DNA of 64,000 nucleotides, taken from assembly GCF_014633365.1 (NCBI RefSeq), contig NC_068349.1, positions 38,746,243-38,810,242 on the forward strand, in the 5' to 3' direction. This document shows, piece by piece, positions 35,447 to 48,390 of this stretch. The position numbers and the translations under genes are program-made. Within the stretch, counting starts at the first letter, position 1. The number at the start of each line of letters is the position of its first letter. This DNA is from Diospyros lotus. Lineage: Eukaryota > Streptophyta > Magnoliopsida > Ericales > Ebenaceae. Below the pieces are notes generated by a model. It saw only the letters and a list, made by a program, of their open reading frames with translations. It searched no databases and was not told the DNA's origin.

Positions 35447-36387
35447 TAAATTTAATGTATAGTCATCGAATTTTAAAAATGTAACTATTTACTCATTAAA
35501 TTTTAAATTATTATTATTTACTCACTGAACTTTGTTTAATGTCAACCATCCATCACTCATTACATCTTGTAAATGGAAAATGTTCGCGTGGTTAATGGAA
35601 TCTAGAAAAATTTAACAAATACTCATTGAACTTTAAGAATGTAACTAGTTATAGAACCCCGCTTAACGTCAACTATCCATTATTCGTTCACCATTTGATA
35701 TTGCAAATGAAAAATATCTATGTGGCTAATGGAATTCGAATTGACCAAATCAAATCTTTATTTTTGGCCAACTCAAGAGCACCTCTCTCTCTCTCTCCAA
35801 CAGTAGTGGTTCGCACGCGAGTGATGAGGTAGTGAGAGGTGACATGACGACGAGGCACTAGGTTGTGGTGAGAGGGTCGTCTTTCTTTCTCTCTCATTCT
35901 CTCCCCTTGCTCCAACAATGACGATTGGTGAGATGAGGCGACGAGGCACCGGCACCAGGCAGTACAACAGCGAGGCGAGGCGGGGGCAATGAAAGGGTCA
36001 GCGACGATCGCCACAACTAAAGCTGAGTTGGCCGAAAATAAGAAGTTGATTGGGCCACTTGGATTCTGTTAGCCACATGTGCATTTTTCGTTTGTAAGAT
36101 CAAACGGTGATCTAATGGATGATAGATGGTTAACGTTGAGCAAAATTCAATGAACATGTAATAACAATCAAAAGTTCAACAAGTAGTTACATTTTTAAAG
36201 TTTAACGAGTGTTTGTTAAATTTTTTTTTTTGATTTCGTTAGCCACGTGGATATTTTTCATTTATAAGATGTAACGGATGATGGATGGTTGATATTTAAC
36301 AAAGTTCAGTGAACAAGTAATAACAATTTAAAGTTCAGTAAGTAAATAATTATATTTTTAAAATTTAACGAATATATGTTAAATTTA
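35447..36387. mobile_element. Foldback-type element with long terminal inverted repeats
   Basis: The left arm (35447 to about 35777) and right arm (about 36023-36387) are imperfect reverse complements over 330-365 bp, ending near GGCCAACTCA and TGAGTTGGCC. Each arm itself contains two diverged copies of a unit of roughly 190 bp with TTTAACAAATACTCATTGAA and a CCATC...TTGTAA part. The centre (35778-36022) is unrelated, with a CT-rich tract. No transposase is present, so it is non-autonomous; long repetitive arms resemble plant foldback or MULE-type elements. Confidence 0.75.
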
Positions 36388-36569
36388 TTGAAATTCGATT
36401 TGAAATGTCAAACCATCTTTAAGGAATATTCCTAAGTTTCGTGTTTGAATAGCACTTCAATTAATGATTTTCAATACAATGATGTAACGTTACGTATTGA
36501 TAAACTTAAGATGAAAGGCCTTGCTTTAAATAAATTGTCGTCAAAACTTTTAGTGGTGGCCACCACTAG

Positions 36570-38200
36570 TAGGCATGGCAATTGCAATCGAAATCGTGGG
36601 AAATCGAACCAAAATTGAACTGGTCAACGCGGTTAAAAATCGTTTGATTGGGTAATGGTTTGATTTGGGAAAAAATCAAACATTGTTTCAATGAGTATGG
36701 TTTGGTTATGGTTTTCATTAAAATCAAACCAATACTCGAACAGAATGTATGAGTAACCGAACCAAACGAATCGAATATATATATATAATATAATAGGTAT
36801 ATATAATATATATATTATATACAACCCGGCCCATTTGAGCCCAACCCACCCCAGCCCACTTGCCTTGCTTGCAAACCCTTCTCTCATTCTCTTCTCTAGT
36901 TCTCCTTCTCTCTCGCCCTCGCCCTCGCTGTCTCTCACCCTCGCTACCTCTCGCTCTCTACCTCATTTCTCTTGCTCGTTCGTGCGCGCTCGCCCTCGCT
37001 CTCTGCCTCATTTCTCTTGCTCTCGCTCACCTTAGCTCTCTCTTTCACCATCTCTGCCTCTCGCTTTCTGCCTCATCTCTCTTGCTCGTCTGTTCGCGCT
37101 TGCGCTCGATCTCTGCCTCTCTCTTGCTCTTGCTCGCCCTCGTTGGCCCTCTCTTGCTCTCGCTTGCCCTCGCTCTCTGCCTTTCTTGCCCTTGCTTACC
37201 GAAACGGCTTTATTTTTCATAAGACTCGGACCACGTCGTGTGGGTGGGCTTTTTCTAGAAGCAAATGCTTCAAAGTTTCGCTGCCCAAAAACCAGATAGA
37301 TTGTCAACTCCATAGTTGTCTACGACAGAAGAAGTGGGTCAGAAACTAGAATTTCTTTTCCCCAATAACTAGACCTGTACATCCGTAGATGGTTGATCAC
37401 CAATGCTCTGCTAATACAGGGGAAATCACTGTATGAACCAAGAAGAGGCGATTGATCGATAAATTCTGCAATCCACTTGTTCTTCTTGCTATTTATGTTC
37501 CACGTTACTCTTAAGTTTGTACCATGATTGAACCATCAAATTGTTTCTGGGGTGCAGTCATGATGTATGTTGTTTTGCCTCAACGAATTGAAAATTATAT
37601 AGCAGACTTAAACATAGTATCGATTAATATAATTTTCAATCACCGAACCCAAATTAAGAATAGCCTAGTTTCTGGCAATGCCATCATATTAGAGCCCTTG
37701 ATGAAATCTTTCAAGATAAGTTTCTAATCTCATGTAGGAGATGTTGCCAATGGCTTAAGTGGTGGGTTTGCAGTAAATTTGTTCTTTTCCATCAATTTGG
37801 TTATACTGAGTTGATATTTGGCCTTGGTCACTTATTTGCTAACTTTGTATTCTTGTCAAACATTGGACACATATTTGTTTTAGGTACATTTTGTGGCGGC
37901 CAATATTTGGGGAGATTAGTTTCAGTGTGGAGTTATTAAAGTTTGTCTTTATTTATTGTGGAATTATCAATTTTTTTTATAAATACTATTTGCAAGAATT
38001 TGTTTTTATTTGTTAGTATAGATTAAACTAAAAAAATCATGGTTAAAATTGAAATCGAATTGAAATCGAATGATTTGGTTGTGGTTTTTAATTTTTAAAA
38101 CCAATGAGTTAATGGTTTAGTTTTGATTTTATTATTTTAAATTTAGTTTGGTTATGATTTTAACAAAAAAAAAAAATCAAACCGAACCATGTCAACCCTA
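36570..38200. mobile_element. Non-autonomous hAT-type DNA transposon, 1631 bp
   Basis: A perfect 8-bp duplication ACCACTAG flanks it at 36562-36569 and 38201-38208, the size made by hAT transposases. Termini are TAGGCATGGCAATTG on the left and, reverse-complemented, TAGGGTTGACATGGTTCGG on the right, fitting the hAT start (YARNG-like). Subterminal GGTTTGATT/AATCAAACC motifs are repeated at both ends. The interior holds a CT-rich microsatellite-like block (36880-37200) and about 300 bp of ordinary-looking sequence (37200-37500); no transposase frame was found. Confidence 0.8.
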
Positions 38201-38208
38201 ACCACTAG

Positions 38209-39322
38209 TAGCGTTTTCGGTTGGAGCCTACCGTAAATAACATTGTCCACCGGGATGGGTTTCCCGTGTGAAACTTTATGATTTAGTGGCACTCTCTTTC
38301 AAATTTTTTTCTTTAATGTTGTGGCGGGTTTTCGCTGGCCTCGACTTATGGATTTTTTTTTTTCCTTTAATAGTGCACTGGATGTCATTAAAGAAAGGTC
38401 GTATAAGAGGCTAACACCGACAAAGTGCGACCAAATTTAGTTGGGCAGCGGCAAGTCATGTCAAATGACTCCAAGTTCTTCGCTACTCTGGAGTATGTTC
38501 CCACAGCCTCTCCCAGCTCGTTAGTTTGAAACTTGTTAATTTCATAAACTTATTTCAGATCTTAGCGAGCAATTAAAGTCATCTGCTGACTTATATATAT
38601 ATATATATGCACAAATGAATTTGACAGAATTTTTTAACTGATTTTCTTTAGGATTATTACCCTTGCACGGTCTTTGACTGCTCGTGCCTTCAATTTTAAC
38701 AAAAAAAATAAATTATAAGTGGAGTCTTTATTTCACTGATTTTCTTTATAGATACAAAATTCAGACGTCAATAGTAAATTACAGCACGCACACTAATGTG
38801 AATTTTTTTGTTATGGTTACAATTGTATCGCACACCACGAGGCATTAAGGTGTTAATTGATGAATCTGCCCTAACATATTGAGCCACACCAATTGAGGAA
38901 TTGACTAGGAAGAATTTGAGCGTACGGTTTGAATATAAAACCGTACGCCCATGCTTTTAATAAGATCTACATGAGCAACTTAAAACTTCCAACAGTAATA
39001 GCAGCAACCATTTCATATAGACAAAATATGAAACAAACCAATATAAGAAAAAAAATATTTCCTACGACTCCAATATAAGAAAAAATGCAGCAGCAACAGC
39101 AGACAACCATTTCATATAGAAAGTTCACCGTGCCAACTCACAAAGAACATATAAAGAAGAAACGCGCAATTAACCAAGAATAGTCGTCCACAAGCAATTG
39201 CTTACTTATTGTACAGAGACAAACTATGATACAAGCCAACAGATTTTCCAACCCCGCGTTCCACCTCTCTATCAATGTAAAATTGGAAGGTGAGAAAATA
39301 TACAACTCCTTACTCGCGATGC
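38209..39322. other. Spacer with a perfect hairpin
   Basis: No gene. A (TA)n lies near 38595-38610. GCGTACGGTTT and AAACCGTACGC at 38920-38948 form an 11-bp stem with a 7-nt loop. A CAACCATTTCATATAGA motif occurs twice (about 39005 and 39103). Confidence 0.5.
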
Positions 39323-39957
39323 CTACATCTTTTTCCCTCCCTCTTTTGACCTGTGTTTTCTCGAGTGTTTCTTGCTTGAGCCAACTTTCTTTTCCTCCCA
39401 CTCATCCTCAACAGGCTCCTTTTCAGAAGATGCACGAGGCTTTAGGAAAAAAGGCTTCTTGGGACCAAGACTGATGCGATGTCCCCAGTCTCCCCTGCTG
39501 CCCCTATCATGGTTAGCTAAATGCTTTGCCTGGGAATCTGGGGAAGGGGGAAGGTAAGGACCAGTTCCATCCATTCGCGAACCAACAGAGCCCCTACCAC
39601 GCTTGACCCTGGAAATAAAGATTTAGTAAGTTTCCAGAAATTCACAAGCACATAAACACTTTTTGTTTTGCTTTTTTTGTTTTTTTTTTGTGTGGTTGGG
39701 GGTGGGGGGGCTTGTGTTGTGGGGAGGAAGAGGAGGGATCTTGACTGTAGAAATTCCTTAATGTCTTCATCCTTCAAACCATCATCTACCCTAGAATGGC
39801 AATCTTGCATTGCTCTTTCCCTTGATGAACGTGAAGCACCAGCACTTGTTTCAGTACTAGTAGCCCTTTGTGAATCATTCATGTCTCTGTGACTGCCATC
39901 AGTGCTGCGGTCACCTTCAGATCTCCCTTTAAGCCTATTATCCAGTTGCAGTTCTTT
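39323..39957 (-). CDS. Two 3' exons of an unidentified host gene (Lys/Arg/Ser-rich C-terminus)
   Basis: Exon n-1 is 39746-39957 (acceptor TTCAACAG|AAAG) and the last exon is 39323-39608 (acceptor TTTCCAG|GGTC), joined in frame to 165 residues plus stop. The donor of the 137-nt intron is weak (ACA|GTCAAG); another reading ending a few bases later is possible. The protein is hydrophilic: a Ser/Arg/Asp-rich part, an acidic DGLKDEDIKEFL helix, a VKRGRGSVGSRMD box, a Pro/Gly box, and a highly basic tail (KKHSRKHRSKEGGKK). This looks nuclear or RNA-associated, but I do not recognise the family. I found no upstream exon before 53 kb; the upstream side is filled with a solo LTR and element E, so the gene is either very long or a remnant. 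Confidence 0.55.
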
Positions 39958-40039
39958 CTGTTGAACACACCACATCTCACTGACCTCCACAACTCTATTT
40001 GTTGAAATGAACCAAATTTCAAAGTCAAGTAGACATGAC

Positions 40040-41529
40040 TGATGTGTAATTTATGCACAATTAATTCGGGTAAGTGCACTCTTGTCAAATATGCATATAG
40101 TGATAAAAAGAGTGTCGATTCCACGCGACTAGATCACAATACCAAAACAATTTTAATTAGTCTAAGTTGAATTAATTAATTAATTGGATAAATAAAAAGA
40201 AAAATAAATAGAAAACTAAATTCTTTGGGAGAAAGATTAATTAATTAATGCACTAGGGTTTAGATTTCATTTAATCTAGGTTATGTAATTATCTATTCAA
40301 CTCGATTCAAAACCACAAATACCTTTACAGTATTTTATAATTATTTGCATGTGATGGTGGATTTCTCTCAATTAATTAATAAGCTTTTTCAAGTCATATT
40401 AATCTTTTATTAATTCAATTTCACTGCCAGATTTCTGAACAGATATCAACAAAATAAATAAGGATTATGTTCTTTGGAAACCTCTAATCTCGAAAGGAGA
40501 TTTGACTCACTAAGCTTCTTGATTCTCATACATGAGCTAATCATCTTTCGATCTCATAGTCAAACATGCAATTTATATTGCTTATGGATCTAATTTATAA
40601 CAATCCTTTACTCAGTCATGCATAAATCATTAGATCATTAAAATGTGATCAATCTTTTAAAACATTAAACGCAATAATATAAATTTCTCACGCAAATAAT
40701 AATCGGATTTTGAATCAAACTAAACAAATAATCACATAATCCCAATATTAAAATTCATCCAAACCCTATCTAAAATAATTTAGCTAGACATTATTAACAT
40801 TAAAAATAAACACTGAAATTGAAAAAGGAAAGAAAGATGCTTCCTGCCCAGATCTGAAATCAGATCTGGGTCACAGTTGCATTGAGTCGGAATTATCACT
40901 GTGTGCGTTAATCGTCCCTTGTAATTTTCTACTCCGCACGCGGCTTCAAAATCCCTCTAATTACTTATTCTCTTTGCGCGCCTCAAGTGCTCGGCTTCTT
41001 CCTTCTTTTCCTGTGCGTCTCCAGAAGCCCTTTTTCAATCTCCACTGTGCCGCATCCTTCTTTTCTGCTTACTTCCTTTCCATCCTCCTCAACTATTATT
41101 ATATATATGTGTGTGGCGCATGGAGCCCTAAGGCCCTTTACACGCCACTGCCACCATTAATATATATATATATATAATAGTTATTTTATTATAATATTAT
41201 ATATATAAATAATATAAGATAAAATATAATATATATGAATATTATAATATAATATAATACATATAATATTTAATATACTATTAAATATAATAACTTTAAT
41301 TATATTATAATATTAATTATTTAAAATATTTATTTATTTATTTTAAAATTAATTTTATAATATATATATATATATTTTTTCCTTTTACGCCCAAATCTTC
41401 AAATTAATTTCCTTTGCCGAGTTCCTACAAAAAGAGATTAAAATAATATAAAATCATATAAACACACATTTATGTAGAAAAATTAACACAAGGTTAAGAT
41501 AAAAATATGTAAACAATTAAACCCTATCA
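40040..41529. repeat. Solo LTR with 5-bp duplication ATGAC
   Basis: Starts TGATGTGTAATTTATGC and ends AACCCTATCA, flanked by ATGAC at 40035-40039 and 41530-41534. It is 1490 bp, non-coding, AT-rich at one end. TG/CA termini and a perfect 5-bp duplication with no internal region point to a solo LTR, probably in minus orientation (TGATAGGG start). It sits upstream of the exons at 39.3-40.0 kb, possibly in an intron. Confidence 0.75.
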
Positions 41530-41534
41530 ATGAC

Positions 41535-41855
41535 ACACAAGACGATAGGCACAATTAAAAGTAGAAAGAATATTGCTATGCAAGAAGTGGAAGGACCAAC
41601 TCCTAAAAGTGTAATTATTATCCACTATGGTTTTCATAATGTTTGATAAGCATTACATTAATCCAAATTTTCAAGGACAAGAAAATATTACATTAGGAAA
41701 AACTAACCCTGTTGTACACTAAGGACAGTTGCAGAGAGGAAATGTGAATTTGATCTATCATGAGAACAACAACTATCCTGTTTTTCGTTTACAAATCCAT
41801 CTAAACGTAACAAGGGAATACAAAAACCAAGTTAATTTCCCACATACCAAACATA
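41535..41855. other. Host sequence between solo LTR and element E
   Basis: About 320 bp without an open frame or recognised element; presumably host intron or spacer. Confidence 0.4.
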
Positions 41856-41860
41856 GGAGC

Positions 41861-42399
41861 TGATGAGGAGAATATCTTTGGGTCCGTAATTACTCCCATG
41901 CCTTGGAAAGGCGTCCTATAGCAGTCGTGCCATGTGTTCGCTTAAGGGGTACTTCGCAGATGCTATCTTGTTTGGATCTAGAAGGACACGTGGCAGATAT
42001 GTATCGCCACGCCAGTTGGCAGGATGCTCAGTAAGGAAGTTCCCGAGGTCTTAGGGACTAATCATTTCGCCAAAGATGATGGAGGAAGAAAGCTATATAT
42101 CCTGAACTCTTCGGAGAGGGCGACTATTAAGGAATCCTTATCGATAAGATTCCAAGAAAAGTGGGATAGAGATCCCGAAGATCTCTATCCGAATCTTGAT
42201 CTCAACGTAAGGATAAAAGAAGGAGGAAGAGCAAAGGTAAGGGATCGAATCATCTCTTGATAATTGGAGCATAAGTAATTATACTGGTTTTTGCTGGTAA
42301 AAAAGACATCTGACTTGATCATCGAAGATTCACCGGGCCCATCTCCATTGCAGGCACACTGGAAGAGGCGGAAGAGGGTGATCGGCTGCCGCATCATCA
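41861..42399 (+). repeat. Element E 5' LTR
   Basis: 539 bp, TGATGAGGAGAATATC to GCATCATCA. It has lost about 10 bp near 42335 compared with the 3' LTR and gained TATA near 42096. Confidence 0.93.
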
Positions 42400-42401
42400 A
42401 T

Positions 42402-42418
42402 TGGCGCCCACCGTGGGG
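42402..42418 (+). promoter_or_regulatory. Element E primer-binding site, tRNA-Lys type
   Basis: TGGCGCCCACCGTGGGG, two bases after the LTR; the next two bases (CT) also match tRNA-Lys. Confidence 0.85.
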
Positions 42419-42490
42419 CTGAGGCATTTTCTTTTCTGTCTCTCCAGCACAGCAGGTCGGGACGTTCTTTAGTAATCTCCTTTTGCTATA

Positions 42491-45400
42491 ATGGGGAAAA
42501 GGAGGCAGCAATCTCGAGTCACCGGGGGTAACCCCGTTCCAAAGCCCAATCAGCAGAATCCTCCAAGAAGCCCGCCAGGGAGAGATCGGAGTCTGGAGGG
42601 GCCTCCACCCCCTCCTGATCGGATAGCACTCATAGAAGGTCAGGTGCAGCGGCTGACGGAGTTACTCGCGGGCTTCTTGGATCGACAGCAAGCCCAGCAT
42701 TCTCGGACAGAGGAAAGGCAAGGGCCCCCGAGGGAGGAGGAGTCATATCTGCGGGAGACAAATTCGCGGAGGCCAGGGTAAGACGACGGGCATGGCGAGG
42801 CAGCCGAATCTTCCGACTTGTCGTATGTGCAGCAGCGGCAAGAAAGGAGACTACGACAATTGGAAGAGGAGATCGTCGCTTTGAAGCCAAAGTCTGGAGA
42901 GGCTTAGGGGACAAGGGTGAATCACCCCCTCAGCCCAGAGATCATGGCGGCGGTACCACTGGAGCGTCTTCGCATTTCGACCATCAAACCTTATGCAGGG
43001 ACCTCTGACCCGATAAACCACATCGATCTTTTTACCTCTCATATGATGGTGCAGGATGCCTCAGATGCGATGTGGTGTAGGGTCTTCTTGGCAACCTTGG
43101 AAGGGCACGCACGGGCTTGGTATTTAAACCTGGCCCACCATTCTATCGCGAGTTTTGCACAGCTCCGAAGCAGCTTTCTGGCACATTTTGCACCTTTTCG
43201 GAGGCATCGAAGGTCCACCATGGCCCTCGTGAGTATGAAGAAGAACCAAGGAGAACCTCTGAAAGACTCCATTTCACGTTTCAATATGGAGGCTTTGAGC
43301 ATTGGGAACTTTGATCACAGTGTGGCTATGGTGGCATTCCAGAACACCCTAAGGCCTGGCTCTTTTGCTCAGTCATTAGCCAAAACGCCCCTGATTATGT
43401 TCATGGACATCTTGGGTCGCGCTACGAAGTACATAAATGCCGAAGAAGTCATGCAAGCCAAGAGAGAAGAACACACAGAGAAGAAAGACAAAAAGAAGCA
43501 CCCCGAGGAAAGGAAGAATGATGATCGAAAGGAAAAACACCATCCTCGGTGGGATTCGGGTGGTTTTACCCCTCTGAATGCCCCGAGAGCGGAGATCCTG
43601 GCCACCATCGAAGGTAAGGACTATCTGAAGAAACCTCGACTGATGAAGGCACCATCTGATAAAAGGAACCGAAATAAATACTGCCATTCCATCGAGACCA
43701 TGGCCATGATACGAGGAATATCACCAGTTAAAAGAGGAGATCTAGGAGCTCATCAATCGAGGTTTCTTAAGCAGATATGTGGCCAAGGAAGGCGATTCTC
43801 AGAGAAGGAAGGATCGACGATCGCGGTCGAGGAGTCCCCCTAAGAGGGACCGAACGGACGATCGAGATCATGCTCGACGTTCGCCTCGAGGAGAGAGATC
43901 ACAGCGGGGAGAAGATGATCATCCCCAGCCTCCAGTATTCCATACACTCACTGTAGGGGAGGTCCTAGTCCTGAAAGGCGAACGAGGCGCCGGTAGTCGA
44001 GCCATTGGGTTAAAAAGGTCGAGGTATGTCGAGCCAATCTCTTTTTCAGATAGTGACCTCCCGGGGTACTCGAATCAAAATGATCCGCTGGTGATAACAA
44101 CTGAGCTCTGGAAATGGGAGCTTCGACGGATCCTCGTGGATCCAGGAAGTTCCTCTGAAATCTTGTATCGGCAAGCCTTCTTAGGCATGGGGTACGAAAT
44201 AGCGCAACTAAGGCCAGCGAGGGTCCTTTTGGTGGGATTTGATGGGGAGGCCGTATATTCAGAAGGGATCATTCAACTTTCGCTGACTGTAGGGAAAGGT
44301 TCCCGAACTTCTCAAGTCATCCTAGATATCCTGGTAGCAGACGTGCCTTCGGCCTATAACATGATTCTAGGAAGGTCTGGACTTAACGCCCTTCGGGCTA
44401 TTCCTAGCATGTACCATATGATGATGAAGTTTCCTACAGACAGTGGAACAGGCGAAGTACGGGGAGATTTGCGCTCAGCACGTGAGTGTTATATGGCCTC
44501 TGTAGGCATAGCAAAAGACAGAGAAGCAATGTTGCAATGAGAAGCTCCTGGTTCTCGAAGGGATCCCCAAGGAAGAAAGGGGGAAGATCCTCCGAAGGAG
44601 GTCAGTTTTCGACTAGAAGGGCTGGAAGATCCAAAAACAGCGGAGCTAGTGGATAAATTGGAGGAAGTACCTTTGAAGGAAGATTGCCCAGATCGTTGTA
44701 TAAGGTTGAGTGCGGAGTTAAAAGACCCGTTAAGGGGTCGGATATGAGCACTTCTTAGGCAGTATGTGGACATCTTCGTATGGACTGCTCAGAACATGCC
44801 AGGAGTAGATCCAGAAGTTATGATGCACAAGTTGGGAATACGACCGGGCTTCCAACCTGTCAAGCAGAAGAAGTGAAGCTTCGCCCCTAAAAGAGCTCGA
44901 GCAATTGAGGAGGAAGTTGCAAAGTTAATGGAGGCACAGTATATTCAGGAAGTTGATTATTCGGAATGGTTAGCAAATGTCGTGTTGGTCCCAAAAGGGG
45001 ATAGCAAGTGGAGGCTTTGCATTGATTTCACTGATCTTAATAAAGCTTGCCCGAAGGACAGCTATCCTCTCCCGAGGATTGATGCCCTGATTGATGGGAC
45101 TGCCGGTTGTTTGCTCATGAGTTTTCTGGATGCTTTCCAAGGATACCACCAGATTCCATTACACTCAGAAGATCAGGAGAAAACAACATTCATTACCAAT
45201 AAGGTAACTTACTGCTACACAGTGATGCCTTTTGGTTTGAAAAACGCAGGAGCCACTTACCAGCGCTTAGTAAATAAGCTTTTTCAACATCAGCTCGGGA
45301 GAAATATGGAAGCATACGTGGACGACATGCTGGTGAAAAGCATGGAGGTAGAGCATCATCCGGAAGATTTGGAGGAATGCTTCAAAACCCTTCGTAAGTT

Positions 45401-47834
45401 CCATGTGAAACTTAATCCTGTCAAATGTGCTTTTGGCGTCTCTGCAGGGAAGTTTTTGGGCTATATAGTACACCACCGAGGGATTGAGGTAAACCCGAAA
45501 AAAGTTAAAGCCATTATGGATATGCCAGCCCCGAGGAGTATCAAGGAAGTGCAGAGTCTTACGGGCAAGATGACGACTTTGGGGAGATTCCTCTCCCGTT
45601 TGGCGAAAAAAAGGGCTTCCTTTCTACAAGGTCTTAGCAAAGGCAAACAACTTTACATGGAATAATGAATGTCAGAGAGCCTTCGAAAAGCTGAAAGAGC
45701 ATCTGGCTACGCCACCGATTCTCACCAAGCCAAAGCCAGGAGAACGACTGAGGAAGCTGTAAGCTCGGTGCTGGTACAAGAAGAAGATAAGATACAGAGG
45801 CCCGTTTATTATGCAAGTAAGCGGTTAACAGGAGTGGAGGTCCGGTATCCTCCCATGGAGAAGCTGGCTTTCGCCTTGATAGTTTCGGCTAGGAAGCTTT
45901 GGCCCTATTTTCAAGCTCATACGATTATTGTGCTTACTAACCAACCTTTGAGGCAGGTTCTTAGCAAACCAGAACTTTTAGGGAGGATGCTAAAATGGGC
46001 AATGGAGCTTATTGCTTTTGACATTGAGTATAAGCTGCGGCCAGCTATTAAGGCACGGTCGTTGGCCGACTTTATCGCCGAAGGGATAGGGACTCCCAAA
46101 GGGGCAGAGGAAAATCAGAGACCATGGACAGTGGCTGTAGATGGGAGCTCAACCTCGGGTGGTGGAGGAGCAGGATTAATGATAAAAAGTCTCGAGGGAC
46201 AAATATGGCCTTATACTTTACATTTTGAATTCCGAGTATCCAACAACGAGGCGGAGTATGAGGCTTTGTTGGCAGGGTTGAGATTGGCTGAACAGTTGGG
46301 AGCTCAGAACGTCGAGGTGAGTTCAGATTCTAATTTGGTGGTGCAACAGGTGAATGGAGAGTACGAAGCTCGGGAAGGCCACATGGCACGATACCTAGCC
46401 ATTGTCAGAGAATTGATGGCACGTTTCCAACATGTAAAGGTGGAGTATGTCCCTCGGGCTATGAATGCGGAGGTGGACCCGTTGTCTCAAATTACCTCTT
46501 CCTCTTTCCCTACGAGCTCTCGAGAAATTCGGATCGAGTCCTTGCCACAGAAGAGTATCGAAGAGGTCGCTGATCAATTATGTGTGGAGGATGAGCCTAG
46601 CTGGATGGATCATTTCTTGTTGTACCTAAAGGAAGAGAAACTCCTTGAAGATGATTCAGAAGCTCGGGAGGTTAGATGAAAATCCCGAAGCTTCGTATTA
46701 GTCAATTGGGAGATTTACAGAAGGTCATTTGCTCAGCCATTGCTCAAGTGTATCCGACCTAGTGAAGCAGATTATATCTTGAGAGAGATTCATGAAGGCA
46801 TATGTGGAAGCCAAATCGGAGCCCGAACTCTCAGCCAAAAGGCTCTTCGGCAGGGGTATTATTGGCCAACGATGGTAAAAGATTCGGAACAGCTAGCCAG
46901 GACCTGCGACCGATGCTAGCGGACATCCAACTTGGTCCATGTACCGGCGGTCGCACTAGCTCATTTGGCTACGCCTTGCCCCTTTGCTTAATGGGGTATT
47001 GACATCTTAGGGCCTTTTCCCCCAGCGGCTGGTCAGGTTAAATATATCATGGCCGTTATTGATTACTTTACAAAGTGGGTCGAAGCCGAGGCAGTGGCCT
47101 CTATTACCGCCCGGCAGGTGAAGCAATTTCTATGGAAGAATGTGGTTTGTTGATTTAGAATTTCTCGGGTACTAATCTTCGATAACGGCACTCAATTTAC
47201 TGATCGATCTGTCCAAGAATGGTGCCAAGCATTGGGAATTAGGTAGCAGTTCACCTCGGTAGCCCATCCATGGGCTAATGGATAAATTGAGCTCGCCAAC
47301 AGGACCTTGTTACGTGGTTTGAAAACGCGAGTGGATGAGGCAAATGGAAGTTGGGTGGAAGAACTACCGAACATCCTAGTGGTCTTACCGTACCACGGTG
47401 AAAGTATCCATGGGTGAAACTCCTTTTAGCTTATGCTACGGCTCGGAAGCATTGATCCCAGTTGAAATTGGGGTACCTACGCTAGAGTGGAGCTTTTTAA
47501 CCCCGAATCTAACGAACAAAATTTGAGGGACAACCTTGACCTCCTTGATGAATTTCGTGATCAGGTAAAGATTCAACAAGCTGTTTACAATCAGCGCATA
47601 GAAAGATACTATAATTGAAGGGTAAGGGCGCGAAATTTTCTTCCTGGAGATTGGGTGTTGCGGCGAGCAGATATTCGGGGGGCGCGAGAAGCAAATAAAC
47701 TAACACCGAATTGGGAAGGTCCGTATAGGGTAACAAAGGTTCTCAGCCCTGGGGCTTACAAACTCTAGACCCTCGAGGGTATACTGGTGAAAAATGCGTG
47801 GAACGTGCAGAATTTAAGAAAGTTCTACCAGTAA
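42491..47834 (+). pseudogene. Element E gag-pol polyprotein, inactivated
   Basis: ATG at 42491 opens gag with a proline-rich N-terminus and capsid domain (42920-43500). A 1-bp loss in the zinc knuckle (about 43683) shifts the frame. Protease follows (DPGS near 44135). Reverse transcriptase is the longest intact piece (44928-45665) with YVDD at 45315-45326. A 1-bp gain in an A-run near 45606 leads into RNase H and archaeal-type RNase H (45750-46450). Integrase (46680-47834) keeps DNG in its core but has several TAG/TGA codons. The pol end is TAA at 47832-47834. Stops near 42779 (CAA to TAA), 42906 (CAG to TAG), 44538 and 44874 add to the damage. Confidence 0.9.
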
Positions 47835-48023
47835 TGATTCTTTATTATTTTCATATGATTCTGTCGATAATAATTCTTAATTACTTGCATATGTCTTGGC
47901 AGTAGTATTTCCTTATTATTTTCATATGTTATCCAGGAATAAGCTTATTCTTTCCCTTATGAGTAAAAACTCTTCGTCTCCAAAGATCCAGGAGGGTGCA
48001 CCTGAATAAAGTGAGCTTAACTT

Positions 48024-48390
48024 CGGAGGGCCTCGAGCCCTAAGCTCGAAAATAACAGGATTGGATGTGATCCTCGAGGAGCCCGAATCCTCGACAAAAA
48101 CAAAAGGATCGGATGCAATCCTCAGGGGGCTCGAACCCTCGTTCAAAACAAAAGGATCGGATGCGGTCCTCGAGGGCTCTGAACCCTCGACCAAAACAAA
48201 AGGATCGGATGCGGTCCTCGAGGGGCCCGAACCCTCGACCAAAACAATAGGATCGGATAGCGATTCTCGGGGGGCCCAAACCCTCGACCAAAACAAAAGG
48301 ATTGGATACTATCCTCGAGGGGCATAAACCCCCAACAAAAAAGAAAGGAATCAGACGTGATCCTTGGGGGGGCCAGGATCCTTGACGATC
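48024..48390. repeat. Tandem array of the 48-bp unit, about 8 copies (element E)
   Basis: Unit includes CCCGAACCCTCGACCAAAAC, AAAAGGATCGGATGCGGTCC and TCGAG. It is the reverse complement, with differences, of the element C unit, has the same length and lies at the same place between pol and the antisense gene. Confidence 0.9.

Noticed and set aside
35718..36014. Arg-rich minus-strand frame
   Set aside because: It lies in the centre of the foldback element, with no homology recognised and microsatellite-like content.
36835..37349. Leu/Ser/Arg-rich open frames on both strands
   Set aside because: Caused by a CT-rich simple-sequence block inside the hAT element.
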